NCBI GenBank assembly: GCA_900552115.1
Contig: URYP01000001.1
Span: forward strand, 1-59,949
Direction: 5' to 3'
DNA from: an uncultured Oscillospiraceae bacterium
GTDB taxonomy: Bacteria > Bacillota > Clostridia > Oscillospirales > Acutalibacteraceae
Length of the DNA: 59,949 nt
The notes below the pieces were generated by a model, which saw only the letters and a program-made list of their open reading frames with translations, was not told where the DNA came from and ran no database searches. Position 1 is the stretch's first letter; every line of letters begins with the position of its first letter. A program made the position numbers and the translations under genes. Below, piece by piece: positions 35,551 through 44,909 of the stretch.

Positions 35551-35579
35551 TGGCTTTTTGTCGGGCGACGTCGTATAAT
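35551..35579 (+). promoter_or_regulatory. Possible promoter of the 39-aa membrane peptide gene
   Basis: A perfect TATAAT at 35574-35579, with only TGGCTT in the -35 position at 17 bp; it may need an activator or be weak. Confidence 0.45.
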
Positions 35580-35628
35580 GGTAATAGGAAGTGAAGCCGT
35601 GACCGAAAGAAGAAAGGATGTGTGTTCT

Positions 35629-35748
35629 GTGCATAAGTGGATGGTGATTGTCGCAGCTATAGCGACTCTGGCAGCGGCCGTGTGGCATCTTTGGAGGGGC
35701 GAGCGGGACCTGCGCCGTCCCTTTGTGGAGGACTTTGAAACCGAATAG
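35629..35748 (+). CDS. 39-aa single-pass membrane peptide
   Basis: GTG at 35629 follows AAAGGA by 10 nt and opens a 39-aa peptide: HKWMVIVAAIATLAAAVWHL forms one membrane helix, then a charged tail RGERDLRRPFVEDFETE. No family recognised. A promoter-like TATAAT upstream and a strong terminator downstream make it a credible stand-alone gene, divergent from the cysteine desulfurase operon. Confidence 0.55.
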   Translation: MHKWMVIVAAIATLAAAVWHLWRGERDLRRPFVEDFETE

Positions 35749-35770
35749 CGTGCCGTATCGGGCCGCATAA

Positions 35771-35807
35771 CAAAAGGCGGGATGCTTAAAAGCATCCCGC
35801 CTTTTGT
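35771..35807. terminator. Bidirectional terminator
   Basis: CAAAAGGCGGGATGCT pairs with AGCATCCCGCCTTTTG; serves the 39-aa gene and the convergent 69-aa gene. Confidence 0.9.
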
Positions 35808-35823
35808 TATGGCTCGTTCCGTT

Positions 35824-36033
35824 TTACAGGTCGTCCGCGTCCTGTACCGGCCGGCCGCCGTCGATATCCATGCCGGTATAGCTGCCCTGCACATCAGAGA
35901 GGATCGCTCCAGTCCCTTCTTCCTGTAAGGTGCGGGCACAGCTCTGCGACACGTCCATGACCGGACTTTCATATACATCCGCCTGTTTTTTCTTCTTTTT
36001 GGGCATTTCCCGAGGGGCCCTTTCGGCACTCAT
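35824..36033 (-). CDS. 69-aa hydrophilic protein coupled to rubrerythrin
   Basis: A 69-aa protein (MSAERAPREMPKKKKKQADV...) with a Lys cluster and an acidic second half ending DGGRPVQDADDL. No domain recognised. Its GGAGG lies inside the last codons of rubrerythrin and its ATG begins 1 nt after that gene's TGA, so it is translationally coupled. The small, soluble, unstructured look and the sporulation-type promoter upstream suggest a spore component, but this is inference. A 201-codon frame overlapping it is a shadow. Confidence 0.65.
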   Translation of the reverse strand: MSAERAPREMPKKKKKQADVYESPVMDVSQSCARTLQEEGTGAILSDVQGSYTGMDIDGGRPVQDADDL

Positions 36034-36034
36034 A

Positions 36035-36574
36035 TCAGTAATCCTCCACTTTCAGCTGGAAATACGCCTGCGGTTTGCCGCACACGGGACATTTCTGCGG
36101 AGGCTGTTTGCCGCTATAGATATACCCGCAGTTCAGGCAGATCCACACGCTGTTTTCGGTGCCGCTGAACACCTTGCCCTGCTGAATGTTTTCCAGCAGC
36201 CGTACGAAACGGCGCTCGTGTTCGCTCTCGATACGGCCCACCATCTCAAATAAAGCGGCAATATCCTTAAAGCCTTCCTCTTTGGCCGTTTCGGCAAACT
36301 CCGCGTACATTTCCGTCCACTCATACCGCTCGCCCTCGGCGGCTTCCGCCAGGTTATCCGGCGTACCTTTCAGCGCCCCGCCCTGCAGTTTGGTGAACCA
36401 CAGCTCGGCATGCACCTTTTCGTTGTTGGCCGTTTCGGTAAAAATGTCGCCGATCTGCTCGTAACCATCCTGTTTTGCCTTTTCCGCAAAAAAGGTATAT
36501 TTATTGCGGGCCTGGCTTTCACCGGCAAAGGCAGCCATCAAATTGGCTTCGGTTTTGCTTCCCTTTAATTCCAT
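36035..36574 (-). CDS. rbr: Rubrerythrin
   Basis: A 179-aa non-haem iron protein that reduces hydrogen peroxide in anaerobes. The N-terminal ferritin-like four-helix domain has ExxH motifs (NNEKVHAE, IESEHERR), and the C-terminal rubredoxin domain has two CxxC pairs (CLNC and CPVC). Length and order are typical. The ATG follows AGGAGG. It is transcribed with the 69-aa gene from a sigma-G-like promoter, which would place some of its product in the forespore. Confidence 0.95.
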   Translation of the reverse strand: MELKGSKTEANLMAAFAGESQARNKYTFFAEKAKQDGYEQIGDIFTETANNEKVHAELWFTKLQGGALKGTPDNLAEAAEGERYEWTEMYAEFAETAKEEGFKDIAALFEMVGRIESEHERRFVRLLENIQQGKVFSGTENSVWICLNCGYIYSGKQPPQKCPVCGKPQAYFQLKVEDY

Positions 36575-36593
36575 AATTATCGCCTCCTGCTGT

Positions 36594-36624
36594 CAGTATG
36601 CGCGGCTGTCCGGGTCTTTATTCC
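36594..36624 (-). promoter_or_regulatory. Sigma-G-like promoter of rubrerythrin
   Basis: Minus strand GGAATAA, a 17-bp spacer and CATACTG: one mismatch per box against TGAATAA/CATACTA. It ends 20 bp before the rubrerythrin start. No sigma-A promoter is evident in the same gap. Confidence 0.45.
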
Positions 36625-36679
36625 TCAGCCGGGGCATTTTTCCAAACGGTCCGCGCTTAAAAATTTTACGCCGTTCCCC

Positions 36680-36707
36680 TTGACATTTTTTCATTCTCTG
36701 CTACAAT
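36680..36707 (+). promoter_or_regulatory. Sigma-A promoter of the fatty-acid operon
   Basis: TTGACA, a 16-bp spacer and TACAAT, 72 bp before acpP. The transcript would start at or just before the tandem AT palindromes. Confidence 0.85.
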
Positions 36708-36720
36708 GTGCTTAAATAAT

Positions 36721-36744
36721 TTTAATTAAAATAATTTAATTAAA
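36721..36744 (+). promoter_or_regulatory. Tandem TTTAATTAAA palindromes, candidate repressor operator
   Basis: Two perfect 10-bp palindromes TTTAATTAAA, 14 bp centre to centre, lie just after the promoter. A MarR/FabT-type regulator closes the operon and is the natural candidate to bind here. The site does not look like the FapR operator. Confidence 0.5.
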
Positions 36745-36779
36745 ATTATAAAACCATTTGATATAAGGAGATGACGGAT

Positions 36780-37010
36780 ATGACGCTGGAAAAGGTACGG
36801 GACATTGTGGTGGATACCCTCAACTGCGATGCGGCGGATGTGACGGAACAGGCGCGTTTGGCCGAAGACCTGGGAGCCGATTCGCTGGACGCCGTGGAGC
36901 TCAATATGGCGCTGGAAGATGCGTTTGGCCAAGCGATTCCCGACGAGGAGCTGGCCGGCATGAAAACCGTAGGCGATATCGTGGCGTATCTGAGCAGCCA
37001 CGAAGCATAA
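36780..37010 (+). CDS. acpP: Acyl carrier protein
   Basis: A 76-aa acidic carrier. Ser in LGADSLDAVEL is the 4'-phosphopantetheine site. The ATG at 36780, 9 nt after AAGGAG, is chosen over the ATG that abuts that site. It is the first gene of a plus-strand type II fatty-acid operon that runs to 47.9 kb. Confidence 0.95.
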   Translation: MTLEKVRDIVVDTLNCDAADVTEQARLAEDLGADSLDAVELNMALEDAFGQAIPDEELAGMKTVGDIVAYLSSHEA

Positions 37011-37124
37011 GCAGAGGCGGCCGCTCAAACACAAACACACGTAAAGGCTGAGGAAAAGCGCGGTTTAGCGTCGGCCGACGCGGATGGCGGATCATCGTTT
37101 ATGGCCCGCCGGCGGTTTTTCCGA

Positions 37125-37159
37125 GGGGATGCCGCAAAAGCAACTGCAGCGGCATCCCC
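37125..37159 (+). repeat. Hairpin between acpP and accB
   Basis: GGGGATGCCGC/GCGGCATCCCC with a 13-nt loop, followed by only TTT. It may partly terminate or protect the acpP message, which is usually needed in large excess. Confidence 0.6.
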
Positions 37160-37195
37160 TTTCCCTGTGTCAATTTTAAGTAATGAGGTGTCATT

Positions 37196-37621
37196 ATGAC
37201 CATTCAGGATATAACGGATTTGATGGGGCGGCTGGAACAATCCACGCTGACTTTGCTTGAGTGGGAGATCGGCGACGAACGTATCCGGCTGCAAAAAGAG
37301 CCTTCTCCGGCGGCCTGCCAACCGGCCGCGCCCGCGCCCGTGTCCCCTCCGGCAGCCGACGTTTCCGCCGCCCCGGTGGAGGGAACGATGGTCAAAGCGC
37401 CCCTGGTGGGGACATTTTACGCGGCGGCTTCGCCGGATGCCGCCCCTTATGTAAAGGTCGGCCAGTCCGTCCGTAAAGGGGACGTGTTATGCCTTATTGA
37501 AGCCATGAAAATGATGAATGAAATTCCCTCCCCCGCCGACGGCACGGTTGAGGCGGTGCTGGCTCAGAATGGGGACGTAATATCCTTTGACACGCCCCTG
37601 TTCCGGATAAAGGAGAACTAA
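37196..37621 (+). CDS. accB: Biotin carboxyl carrier protein of acetyl-CoA carboxylase
   Basis: A 141-aa carrier: an N-terminal helical segment, a Pro/Ala-rich linker (residues ~42-65) and a biotinyl domain with the biotin Lys in EAMKMMNEI. It shuttles carboxybiotin between AccC and AccAD to make malonyl-CoA. Confidence 0.95.
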   Translation: MTIQDITDLMGRLEQSTLTLLEWEIGDERIRLQKEPSPAACQPAAPAPVSPPAADVSAAPVEGTMVKAPLVGTFYAAASPDAAPYVKVGQSVRKGDVLCLIEAMKMMNEIPSPADGTVEAVLAQNGDVISFDTPLFRIKEN

Positions 37622-37684
37622 GCGGCATCGCCTTTGCATTTCTCAAAACGGCGTACCGTACCGAAAGCGCCCTCTTATAAATAA

Positions 37685-37716
37685 CGGGTTTATGTCCTAT
37701 CTGGTCATAAAACCCG
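37685..37716 (+). repeat. Hairpin directly before the accC ribosome site
   Basis: CGGGTTTATG pairs with CATAAAACCCG (one bulged A); the accC Shine-Dalgarno GAAAGGA begins at its foot. It could tune accC translation. Confidence 0.45.
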
Positions 37717-37727
37717 GAAAGGACAGG

Positions 37728-39125
37728 ATGCTTTTTATGTTTAAACGCATTCTCATCGCCAACCGTGGGGAGATCGCGGTGCGGATCATCCGCTGCTGCC
37801 GGGAAATGGGCATTGAAACCGTGGCGGTCTATTCCACAGCCGACCAGACGGCCCTGCATGTTCAGCTGGCCACCCAGGCCGTCTGCATCGGCCCGCCCAA
37901 AGCGGCGGACAGCTATCTCGATAAAACCCGTATCCTCTCAGCGGCTCTCGCTACCCACTGCGACGCCGTTCATCCCGGGTTTGGATTTCTTTCCGAAAAC
38001 AGCGATTTTGCCCGCCTATGCGAAGATAATGGCGTAGTATTCATCGGCCCCTCGGGCGACGTGATGGATAAAATGGGCAACAAGGAGGCCGCCCGCCGCC
38101 TCATGCGGGAACATAATGTGCCGGTGGTTCCCGGCTCCGAAGGCCGGGTGGATTCGGCACAGGAGGCGGCCCGCATCGCGCAGGAAATCGGCTATCCGGT
38201 GCTGATCAAAGCGGCGGCGGGAGGCGGTGGACGCGGTATGCGCAAAGCGTTCGGACCGGACGATATCGCCCCGGCTTTCCAAACCGCACAGGCGGAGGCC
38301 GTCGCCTGTTTTGGCAACGGCGACATGTACTTGGAAAAGCTGATTTTAAATCCCCGCCATATCGAGTTCCAGATTCTCGGCGATACTCACGGACAAATTC
38401 TGCACCTGGGAGAGCGCGACTGCTCTCTCCAGCGCCGCAACCAAAAAATGCTGGAGGAGGCGCCTTCCCGCGCGCTGGACGACGAGCTGCGCGCCCGCAT
38501 GGGAGATACCGCCGTGGCGGCAGCCCGGGCAGCCGGCTACGTCAGCGCCGGCACCATCGAGTTTGTCCTAGACGCCGACGGCCATTACTACTTTATTGAG
38601 ATGAACACTCGTATCCAGGTGGAGCATCCGGTAACCGAGCTGGTCACCGGCGTGGATTTGATCCGTGAACAGATCCGCATCGCGGCTGGCCTGCCGTTGT
38701 CCCTGTCGCAGGATGACATTCGACTGTCCGGCCACGCCGTTGAATGCCGAATCAATGCGGAAAACCCTGCGCAGGATTTCCGTCCCTGTCCCGGTAAAGT
38801 GGACTTCCTTCATCTGCCGGGCGGAAACGGCGTGCGGGTGGATACCGCTCTGTACAGCGGCTACGAGGTGCCGCCTTTTTACGACTCGATGGTCGCCAAA
38901 GTTCTCGTCCACGCCCCCACCCGGCTGGAAGCCATTCGCCGCATGCGGCGGGCACTGGAGGAGCTGGTGATCGATGGGATGCAGACCAACGCGGACTTTG
39001 CCCACCTAATCCTTTATCATCCCGACTTTATAAAAGGTCGGTACGACACCGGCTTTCTGGAACGGAACATGGACGACCTGCTGTCCTGGGAGCAGACCTG
39101 TACGTCCCAAACGGCAAAGGCATGA
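37728..39125 (+). CDS. accC: Biotin carboxylase, acetyl-CoA carboxylase subunit
   Basis: A 465-aa ATP-grasp enzyme (FKRILIANRGEIAVRIIRC) that carboxylates biotin on AccB with bicarbonate and ATP. The Gly-rich ATP loop KAAAGGGGRGMR, the C-terminal signature EMNTRIQVEHPVTE and RINAEN are present. ATG 37728 fits the AAAGGA spacing; ATG 37737 (MFKRILIANR) matches homologues better and gives 462 aa. Confidence 0.95.
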   Translation: MLFMFKRILIANRGEIAVRIIRCCREMGIETVAVYSTADQTALHVQLATQAVCIGPPKAADSYLDKTRILSAALATHCDAVHPGFGFLSENSDFARLCEDNGVVFIGPSGDVMDKMGNKEAARRLMREHNVPVVPGSEGRVDSAQEAARIAQEIGYPVLIKAAAGGGGRGMRKAFGPDDIAPAFQTAQAEAVACFGNGDMYLEKLILNPRHIEFQILGDTHGQILHLGERDCSLQRRNQKMLEEAPSRALDDELRARMGDTAVAAARAAGYVSAGTIEFVLDADGHYYFIEMNTRIQVEHPVTELVTGVDLIREQIRIAAGLPLSLSQDDIRLSGHAVECRINAENPAQDFRPCPGKVDFLHLPGGNGVRVDTALYSGYEVPPFYDSMVAKVLVHAPTRLEAIRRMRRALEELVIDGMQTNADFAHLILYHPDFIKGRYDTGFLERNMDDLLSWEQTCTSQTAKA

Positions 39126-39169
39126 CCTAATCCCGAAAACGATACTTCCGGAAAGGAAGGGATTCCTCT

Positions 39170-40047
<878 letters not shown>

Positions 40048-40051
<4 letters not shown>

Positions 40052-41001
40052 TACGTGATACCGACGACGCCCTCGACCGGATGGAAGCCGAACTCAGCGC
40101 TATAAGCGGCACATCCCCCCGCGAAGAAGTCCGCCGCCGCCAGATTAAGCGGCAGATGCGGGAGCTGTGGGAAGGGGCCTTGCCCCTGTCCCCCGCCGAC
40201 CGGGTTTATCTGGCCCGGCATCCCCGCCGGCCCGGCGTCGCGGCCTATATTGCCGCGCTGTTCGATTCCTTTGTGGAGCTGAAAGGGGATCGGCTGGGAA
40301 AAGAAGACGCTAGCATCCTGGGCGGCATCGCTTTTTATAAGGAGCAGCCAGTCACAGTGATCGGTCACCGTAAGGGAAACGGCCTGGATGAGCATCTGCG
40401 CTGCAATTTCGGCATGCCCGGGCCGGAGGGATACCGCAAGGCTCTGCGGCTGATGCGGCAGGCGGAGAAATTCGGCCGTCCGATCATCACCTTTATTGAT
40501 ACGCCCGGCGCCTATCCGGGGCTGGAAGCGGAGGCCCATGGGCAAAGCGAAGCCATCGCCCGCAATCTGGCCGCCATGAGCGCGCTCACCGTCCCGGTTA
40601 TCGCCGTGGTCACCGGCGAGGGCAGCAGCGGCGGCGCGTTGGCCATCGGCGTGGCCAATACGGTTTTAATGCTGGAAAATGCCGTTTACTCCATCCTCTC
40701 TCCTGAAGGGTTTGCCTCTATTCTGTGGAAGGATTCCTCCCGCAGCGAAGAGGCTTGCGGCCTGATGAAGCTGACGGCGCAGGATCTCAGCCGGTTCGGA
40801 ATCATCGACAGCGTCGTCCCGGAACCTCCCGGCGGCGCGCACCGGAATCCACGCGCTGTTTTTGACGCGCTGGACAACGTGCTTGCCCGCGAACTGAAAA
40901 GCCTGCGCCGACAAAGCGGCACGGCGTTGGCGGCGGGCCGTTATAAGAAATTCAGACAAATGGGCGGAGCCTTTGAACAGGCCGCCGGGGAGGACGCATG
41001 A
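40048..41001 (+). CDS. accA: Acetyl-CoA carboxylase carboxyltransferase alpha subunit
   Basis: A 317-aa subunit with the crotonase fold; GEGSSGGALAIGVAN and FIDTPGAYPGLEAE are the family signatures. It transfers the carboxyl group from biotin to acetyl-CoA together with AccD. It is coupled by ATGA overlaps to accD before and fabH after. Confidence 0.95.
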
Positions 41002-41936
41002 ACGGACTGCATATTTGCGCCACCGGGCGCTGTCTGCCGCGCATAGCGGTAACCAATGACGAACTGAGCCGGACTGTGGATACCAGCGATGAATGGATCG
41101 CCTCCCGCACCGGCATCCGCCAGCGGTATTTCTGTAAAGAGGAAACCAACGCCGGACTGGCCGCCGGGGCTGCCCGGCTGGCAATGGAACGGGCTGGGAT
41201 ATGTGCGGAGGATATCGGCGCCTGTGTGGTCGCCACCTTTACGCCGGACTTTGCCACCCCCTCGGTTGCCTGCCTGGTCCACCGGGCCCTGGGCCTGCCG
41301 CAGGAGATCCCCTCCTTTGATATTAACGCGGCCTGCTCCGGCTTTGTATACGGCCTTCAGGTCGTCCGCGGCCTGCTGCTGCAAAGCGAGCGGCGCTATG
41401 CGCTGCTGGTTGGCAGCGAAGTTACATCCCGCGTACTTGATTTTACCGACCGCTCCACCTGCGTGCTGTTCGGCGACGGGGCCGCCGCCGTGGTTTTGGA
41501 GCTGTCCGACACCCATTCCTTTTTCTGTTCCCTTGGCTCCCGGGGAAACGAGGCACCGCTCTCCTGCCCCGGCCCGGGGCAGGACGGTGCGGCGTTGCAT
41601 ATGAACGGGCAGGAGGTGTTCCGCTTTGGGGTGGACATCGTCCCCCGCTGTATGGATGCGGTGCTGCAAAAAGCCGGGCGGACGCTGGACGAGATCGATT
41701 ATGTGGTGTGCCACCAGGCGAACGCACGCATTATCAGCCACGTTGTGCGCCACATGCACGCCGACCCGGACAAATTCTATCTCAACATGCAGACCTATGC
41801 CAACACCTCTGCGGCCAGTATCCCGCTGGCGCTGGACGAAATGGCGGAAAAAGGACTGCTGAAACCCGGCGTATCCATCCTGTGCGTTGGATTCGGCGCT
41901 GGATTTACCTGGGGCGGCGCGCTGCTGGAATTCTGA
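40998..41936 (+). CDS. fabH: Beta-ketoacyl-ACP synthase III
   Basis: A 312-aa thiolase-fold enzyme that starts fatty-acid synthesis by condensing acyl-CoA with malonyl-ACP. The Cys-His-Asn triad is in INAACSGFVYG, CHQANARI and YANTSAASIP. Length is normal. It overlaps accA by 4 bp. Confidence 0.95.
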   Translation: MNGLHICATGRCLPRIAVTNDELSRTVDTSDEWIASRTGIRQRYFCKEETNAGLAAGAARLAMERAGICAEDIGACVVATFTPDFATPSVACLVHRALGLPQEIPSFDINAACSGFVYGLQVVRGLLLQSERRYALLVGSEVTSRVLDFTDRSTCVLFGDGAAAVVLELSDTHSFFCSLGSRGNEAPLSCPGPGQDGAALHMNGQEVFRFGVDIVPRCMDAVLQKAGRTLDEIDYVVCHQANARIISHVVRHMHADPDKFYLNMQTYANTSAASIPLALDEMAEKGLLKPGVSILCVGFGAGFTWGGALLEF

Positions 41937-41972
41937 TCGCCGACATCCCGATTTACGAAAGGAAGGCTGCGC

Positions 41973-42908
41973 ATGACAACCTTACAGGAATTGCTTCAAA
42001 CTGAGTTTCCCTTTATCCAGGGAGGCATGGCCAACATAGCCACCGGCCCCTTTGCCGCGGCGGTTTCCAACGCGGGCGGGCTGGGCCTGATCGGCGCCGG
42101 CGGCATGACCCTGGAGATGCTTCGGGATCATATTCATCAGTGCCGCGCCCTAACCAAAAAGCCCTTTGGTGTCAATATTATGCTGATGCATCCGCAGGCC
42201 GGTGAAATGGCCGAGCTGGTTGCGCGGGAGCGCATCCCGGTGATCACCACCGGGGCGGGCAATCCCGCCAAATACATCCCCCTGTGGAAAGAGGCCGGCT
42301 GCAAAATCCTGCCGGTTATACCCGGCGTGGCGCTGGCGAAACGCATGGTGGCGGCCGGGGCCGACGCCATTATTGCCGAAGGGACCGAAAGCGGCGGCCA
42401 CGTGGGGGAAATGACCACCATGGCGCTGGTACCGCAGGTAGTCGACGCGGTTGACGTGCCGGTTGTCGCGGCCGGCGGCATCGCGGACGGACGGCAGCTT
42501 CTGGCGGCACTGGCGCTGGGCGCGACGGGTGTACAGCTCGGAACCTGCCTGCTGGTGAGCGAGGAATGCCCGGTGCACGATAACTATAAACGGGCCGTGC
42601 TCAAGGCCGGGGACAACGATACCGTGGTGACCGGCCGCATCGCTGGTGTGCCGGTACGGGTGCTTAAAAACCGGATGGCGCGCGAATATGTAAAACAGGA
42701 AAAGGCCGGCATGGACAAAATGGAGCTGGAAAAATACACCCTTGGTTCCCTGCGGCGCGCCGTATTTGACGGCGACGTGCAGGACGGCTCCCTGATGGCC
42801 GGACAGGTCGCGGGACAGCTTCATGATATTAAGCCGCTCCGTCAAATTTTTGAAGAACTGGCCGCAGGCGCGGCGAATGCGCTCGCCTCACTGGAAAAGA
42901 GGCGCTGA
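41973..42908 (+). CDS. fabK: Enoyl-ACP reductase II (FMN)
   Basis: A 311-aa FMN TIM-barrel reductase; FIQGGMANIATGPFAAAVSNAG and GTESGGHVGEM are characteristic. It performs the last reduction of each elongation cycle in place of FabI, which is absent from this operon. It follows fabH by 36 bp; a second related gene follows directly. Confidence 0.93.
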   Translation: MTTLQELLQTEFPFIQGGMANIATGPFAAAVSNAGGLGLIGAGGMTLEMLRDHIHQCRALTKKPFGVNIMLMHPQAGEMAELVARERIPVITTGAGNPAKYIPLWKEAGCKILPVIPGVALAKRMVAAGADAIIAEGTESGGHVGEMTTMALVPQVVDAVDVPVVAAGGIADGRQLLAALALGATGVQLGTCLLVSEECPVHDNYKRAVLKAGDNDTVVTGRIAGVPVRVLKNRMAREYVKQEKAGMDKMELEKYTLGSLRRAVFDGDVQDGSLMAGQVAGQLHDIKPLRQIFEELAAGAANALASLEKRR

Positions 42909-42909
42909 C

Positions 42910-43977
42910 ATGCCGCTGATCGGACAAAAGGAACTGGAACTGCCTCTCATCCAGGGCGGTATGGGGGTGGGCGTTTCGCTTGGGAATCTGGCCGGGCATG
43001 TGGCGGCGCAGGGCGGCATGGGCGTCATCAGCACGGTAAACGCCGGGTACGCCCGTCCGGACTTTGAACGTAATCCCTTGGCGGCCAACCTCACCGCTCT
43101 GCATGAGGAGATTGCACGGGCTAAAGATATCGCGGCAGGGCGGGGCTTAGTGGCGGTCAACGTGATGGTGGCCACCACCCACTATGCGGAAACCGTGCGC
43201 ACCGCCATCGAAGCGGGCGTGGACGCGATTATTTCCGGCGCGGGCCTGCCAACAGAGCTGCCCGCTCTGGCGGACGCCGCCCCTGTCGCCCTGGCGCCTA
43301 TTGTATCCAGCGGCAAGGCGGCGCGGACGATCTGCCGCTTGTGGGAGCGCCACAATGCGCGCCTGCCCGACTTTGTGGTCGTAGAGGGCCGGGAGGCGGG
43401 CGGCCACCTGGGCTTTTCCCGCGAGGATCTCGAATCCGGCGCCGCGCCCACACTGGAAACGCTGTTGGCGGATGTGCGGCAGGCGCTCGAACCGTTTGAA
43501 AAAGCGGCAGGGCGGCCTATTCCGGTTTTTACCGCCGGCGGGGTCTATACCGCGGCGGATATCGACCGCTTTTTATCCCTGGGGGCGGCGGGCGTGCAGA
43601 TGGCGACCCGCTTTATCGCCACCCACGAATGCGATGCCTCCCCCGCCTACAAACAAGCCTTTATCCGCGCGCGCCGAGAGGATGTGCGGCTGGTGAAAAG
43701 TCCGGTAGGCATGCCGGGACGGGCGCTGGCCAGCCCTCTTTTGCGGCGGCTGGACTCCGGTGCGTCCTATCCCCCGTTGCGCTGCAACGATTGTCTGCGG
43801 GTCTGCCCGCATAAAGAAACCCCTTATTGCATCAGCCGCGCGCTGATTGAAGCGGTAAAGGGCAACTGGGAAGATGGGCTGTTCTTCTGCGGCAGCCATG
43901 TCTGGCGGATGGATCGGGTCCAGTCGGTGCGCGAACTTGTGAAGGAATTGTTTCCCCAAAGGAGGATACCCGAATGA
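42910..43977 (+). CDS. Second FabK/nitronate monooxygenase-family flavoprotein with Cys-rich tail
   Basis: A 355-aa FMN-barrel relative of FabK (LIQGGMGVGVSLGNLAGHVA, EGREAGGHLGFS). The ATG at 42910 lies 1 nt after the fabK stop. It differs from FabK in a C-terminal segment, CNDCLRVCPHKETPYC, with four Cys that could bind a metal or an Fe-S cluster, and another Cys in FFCGSH. It may be a second enoyl reductase, a nitronate monooxygenase or a reductase for unsaturated acyl chains. Its place inside the operon, coupled to fabD by a 4-bp overlap, argues for a lipid role. Confidence 0.85.
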   Translation: MPLIGQKELELPLIQGGMGVGVSLGNLAGHVAAQGGMGVISTVNAGYARPDFERNPLAANLTALHEEIARAKDIAAGRGLVAVNVMVATTHYAETVRTAIEAGVDAIISGAGLPTELPALADAAPVALAPIVSSGKAARTICRLWERHNARLPDFVVVEGREAGGHLGFSREDLESGAAPTLETLLADVRQALEPFEKAAGRPIPVFTAGGVYTAADIDRFLSLGAAGVQMATRFIATHECDASPAYKQAFIRARREDVRLVKSPVGMPGRALASPLLRRLDSGASYPPLRCNDCLRVCPHKETPYCISRALIEAVKGNWEDGLFFCGSHVWRMDRVQSVRELVKELFPQRRIPE

Positions 43978-44909
43978 AAACAGCTTTTGTATTCGCCGGC
44001 CAGGGCAGCCAGCGCGTTGGCATGGGGCGGGATTTATATGACCGGTATCCGGTGTTCCGTCGTATTTTCGACGATGCGCCGGTGGATTTTGACCTGCCCC
44101 GCCTCTGTTTTGAGGGGCCGGAGGAGCAGCTGGCCCAGACCCGGTACACCCAGCCCTGTATGGTGGCGTTTGCCGCCGGCGTCACGGCCCTGCTGGCCGG
44201 GGAAGGATGGTATCCCTCCATGGCCGCCGGGTTGAGTTTAGGGGAATATTCCGCCCTGCACGCCGCCGGCGTATGGGACAGCCGCACCGTCATCGGCCTG
44301 GCCGCGTTCCGGGGACTGGCAATGGAGCAGGCGGTGGACGGCCGGCCATGCGGCATGACGGCCGTCATGGGACTGGACCGCGGCGCACTGGAACAGGTAT
44401 GTATAAAGGCCGGCGCGGCGGGCATAGTGGAAATCGCCAACGATAACTGCCCCGGCCAGCTCGTCATTGGCGGCGACCAAGCAGCCGTGGACCGGGCAGC
44501 CGCTCTGGCAGTGGATGCCGGTGCGCGGCGCTGTGTACCGCTCAAGGTCAGCGGCCCGTTCCACACCTCCCTGATGGCTCCCGCCGGACGGGCGCTTAGG
44601 GAAAAGTTTCAAACCATTGTTTTTAACGCGCCGCGCTTCCCCATCCTCTTTAACGCGACGGGGCGTCCCATGGCGGAGACGGAAACCATCCCCGCCCTGT
44701 TGGAACGGCAGGTGCAAAGCGGCGTGCGCTTCACCGATACCATTCGTTATCTGGAAGCGCAGGGCGTGGATACCATCCTCGAAATCGGCCCGGGCCGTAC
44801 GTTGAGCGGTTTTGTTAAAAAAACTGCGCCATCCATACAAACCATAGCGGTTGAAGACGCCGTCAGCCTTGGCGCGGCCATCGACCGGCTGAAAGGAGCG
44901 CAATTATGA
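43974..44909 (+). CDS. fabD: Malonyl-CoA:ACP transacylase
   Basis: A 311-aa acyltransferase with nucleophile Ser in GLSLGEYSAL, His in GPFHTSLM and an N-terminal FAGQGSQ motif. It loads malonyl onto ACP. Coupled by 4-bp overlaps on both sides. Confidence 0.95.
   Translation: MKTAFVFAGQGSQRVGMGRDLYDRYPVFRRIFDDAPVDFDLPRLCFEGPEEQLAQTRYTQPCMVAFAAGVTALLAGEGWYPSMAAGLSLGEYSALHAAGVWDSRTVIGLAAFRGLAMEQAVDGRPCGMTAVMGLDRGALEQVCIKAGAAGIVEIANDNCPGQLVIGGDQAAVDRAAALAVDAGARRCVPLKVSGPFHTSLMAPAGRALREKFQTIVFNAPRFPILFNATGRPMAETETIPALLERQVQSGVRFTDTIRYLEAQGVDTILEIGPGRTLSGFVKKTAPSIQTIAVEDAVSLGAAIDRLKGAQL

Noticed and set aside
35424..36029. 201-aa minus-strand open frame
   Set aside because: Overlaps the 69-aa gene, a terminator and the nifS promoter in another frame; low-complexity basic translation without domain.
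36708..36779. FapR-type operator upstream of acpP
   Set aside because: The AT palindromes do not match the FapR consensus and a MarR/FabT-type gene, not fapR, is linked.
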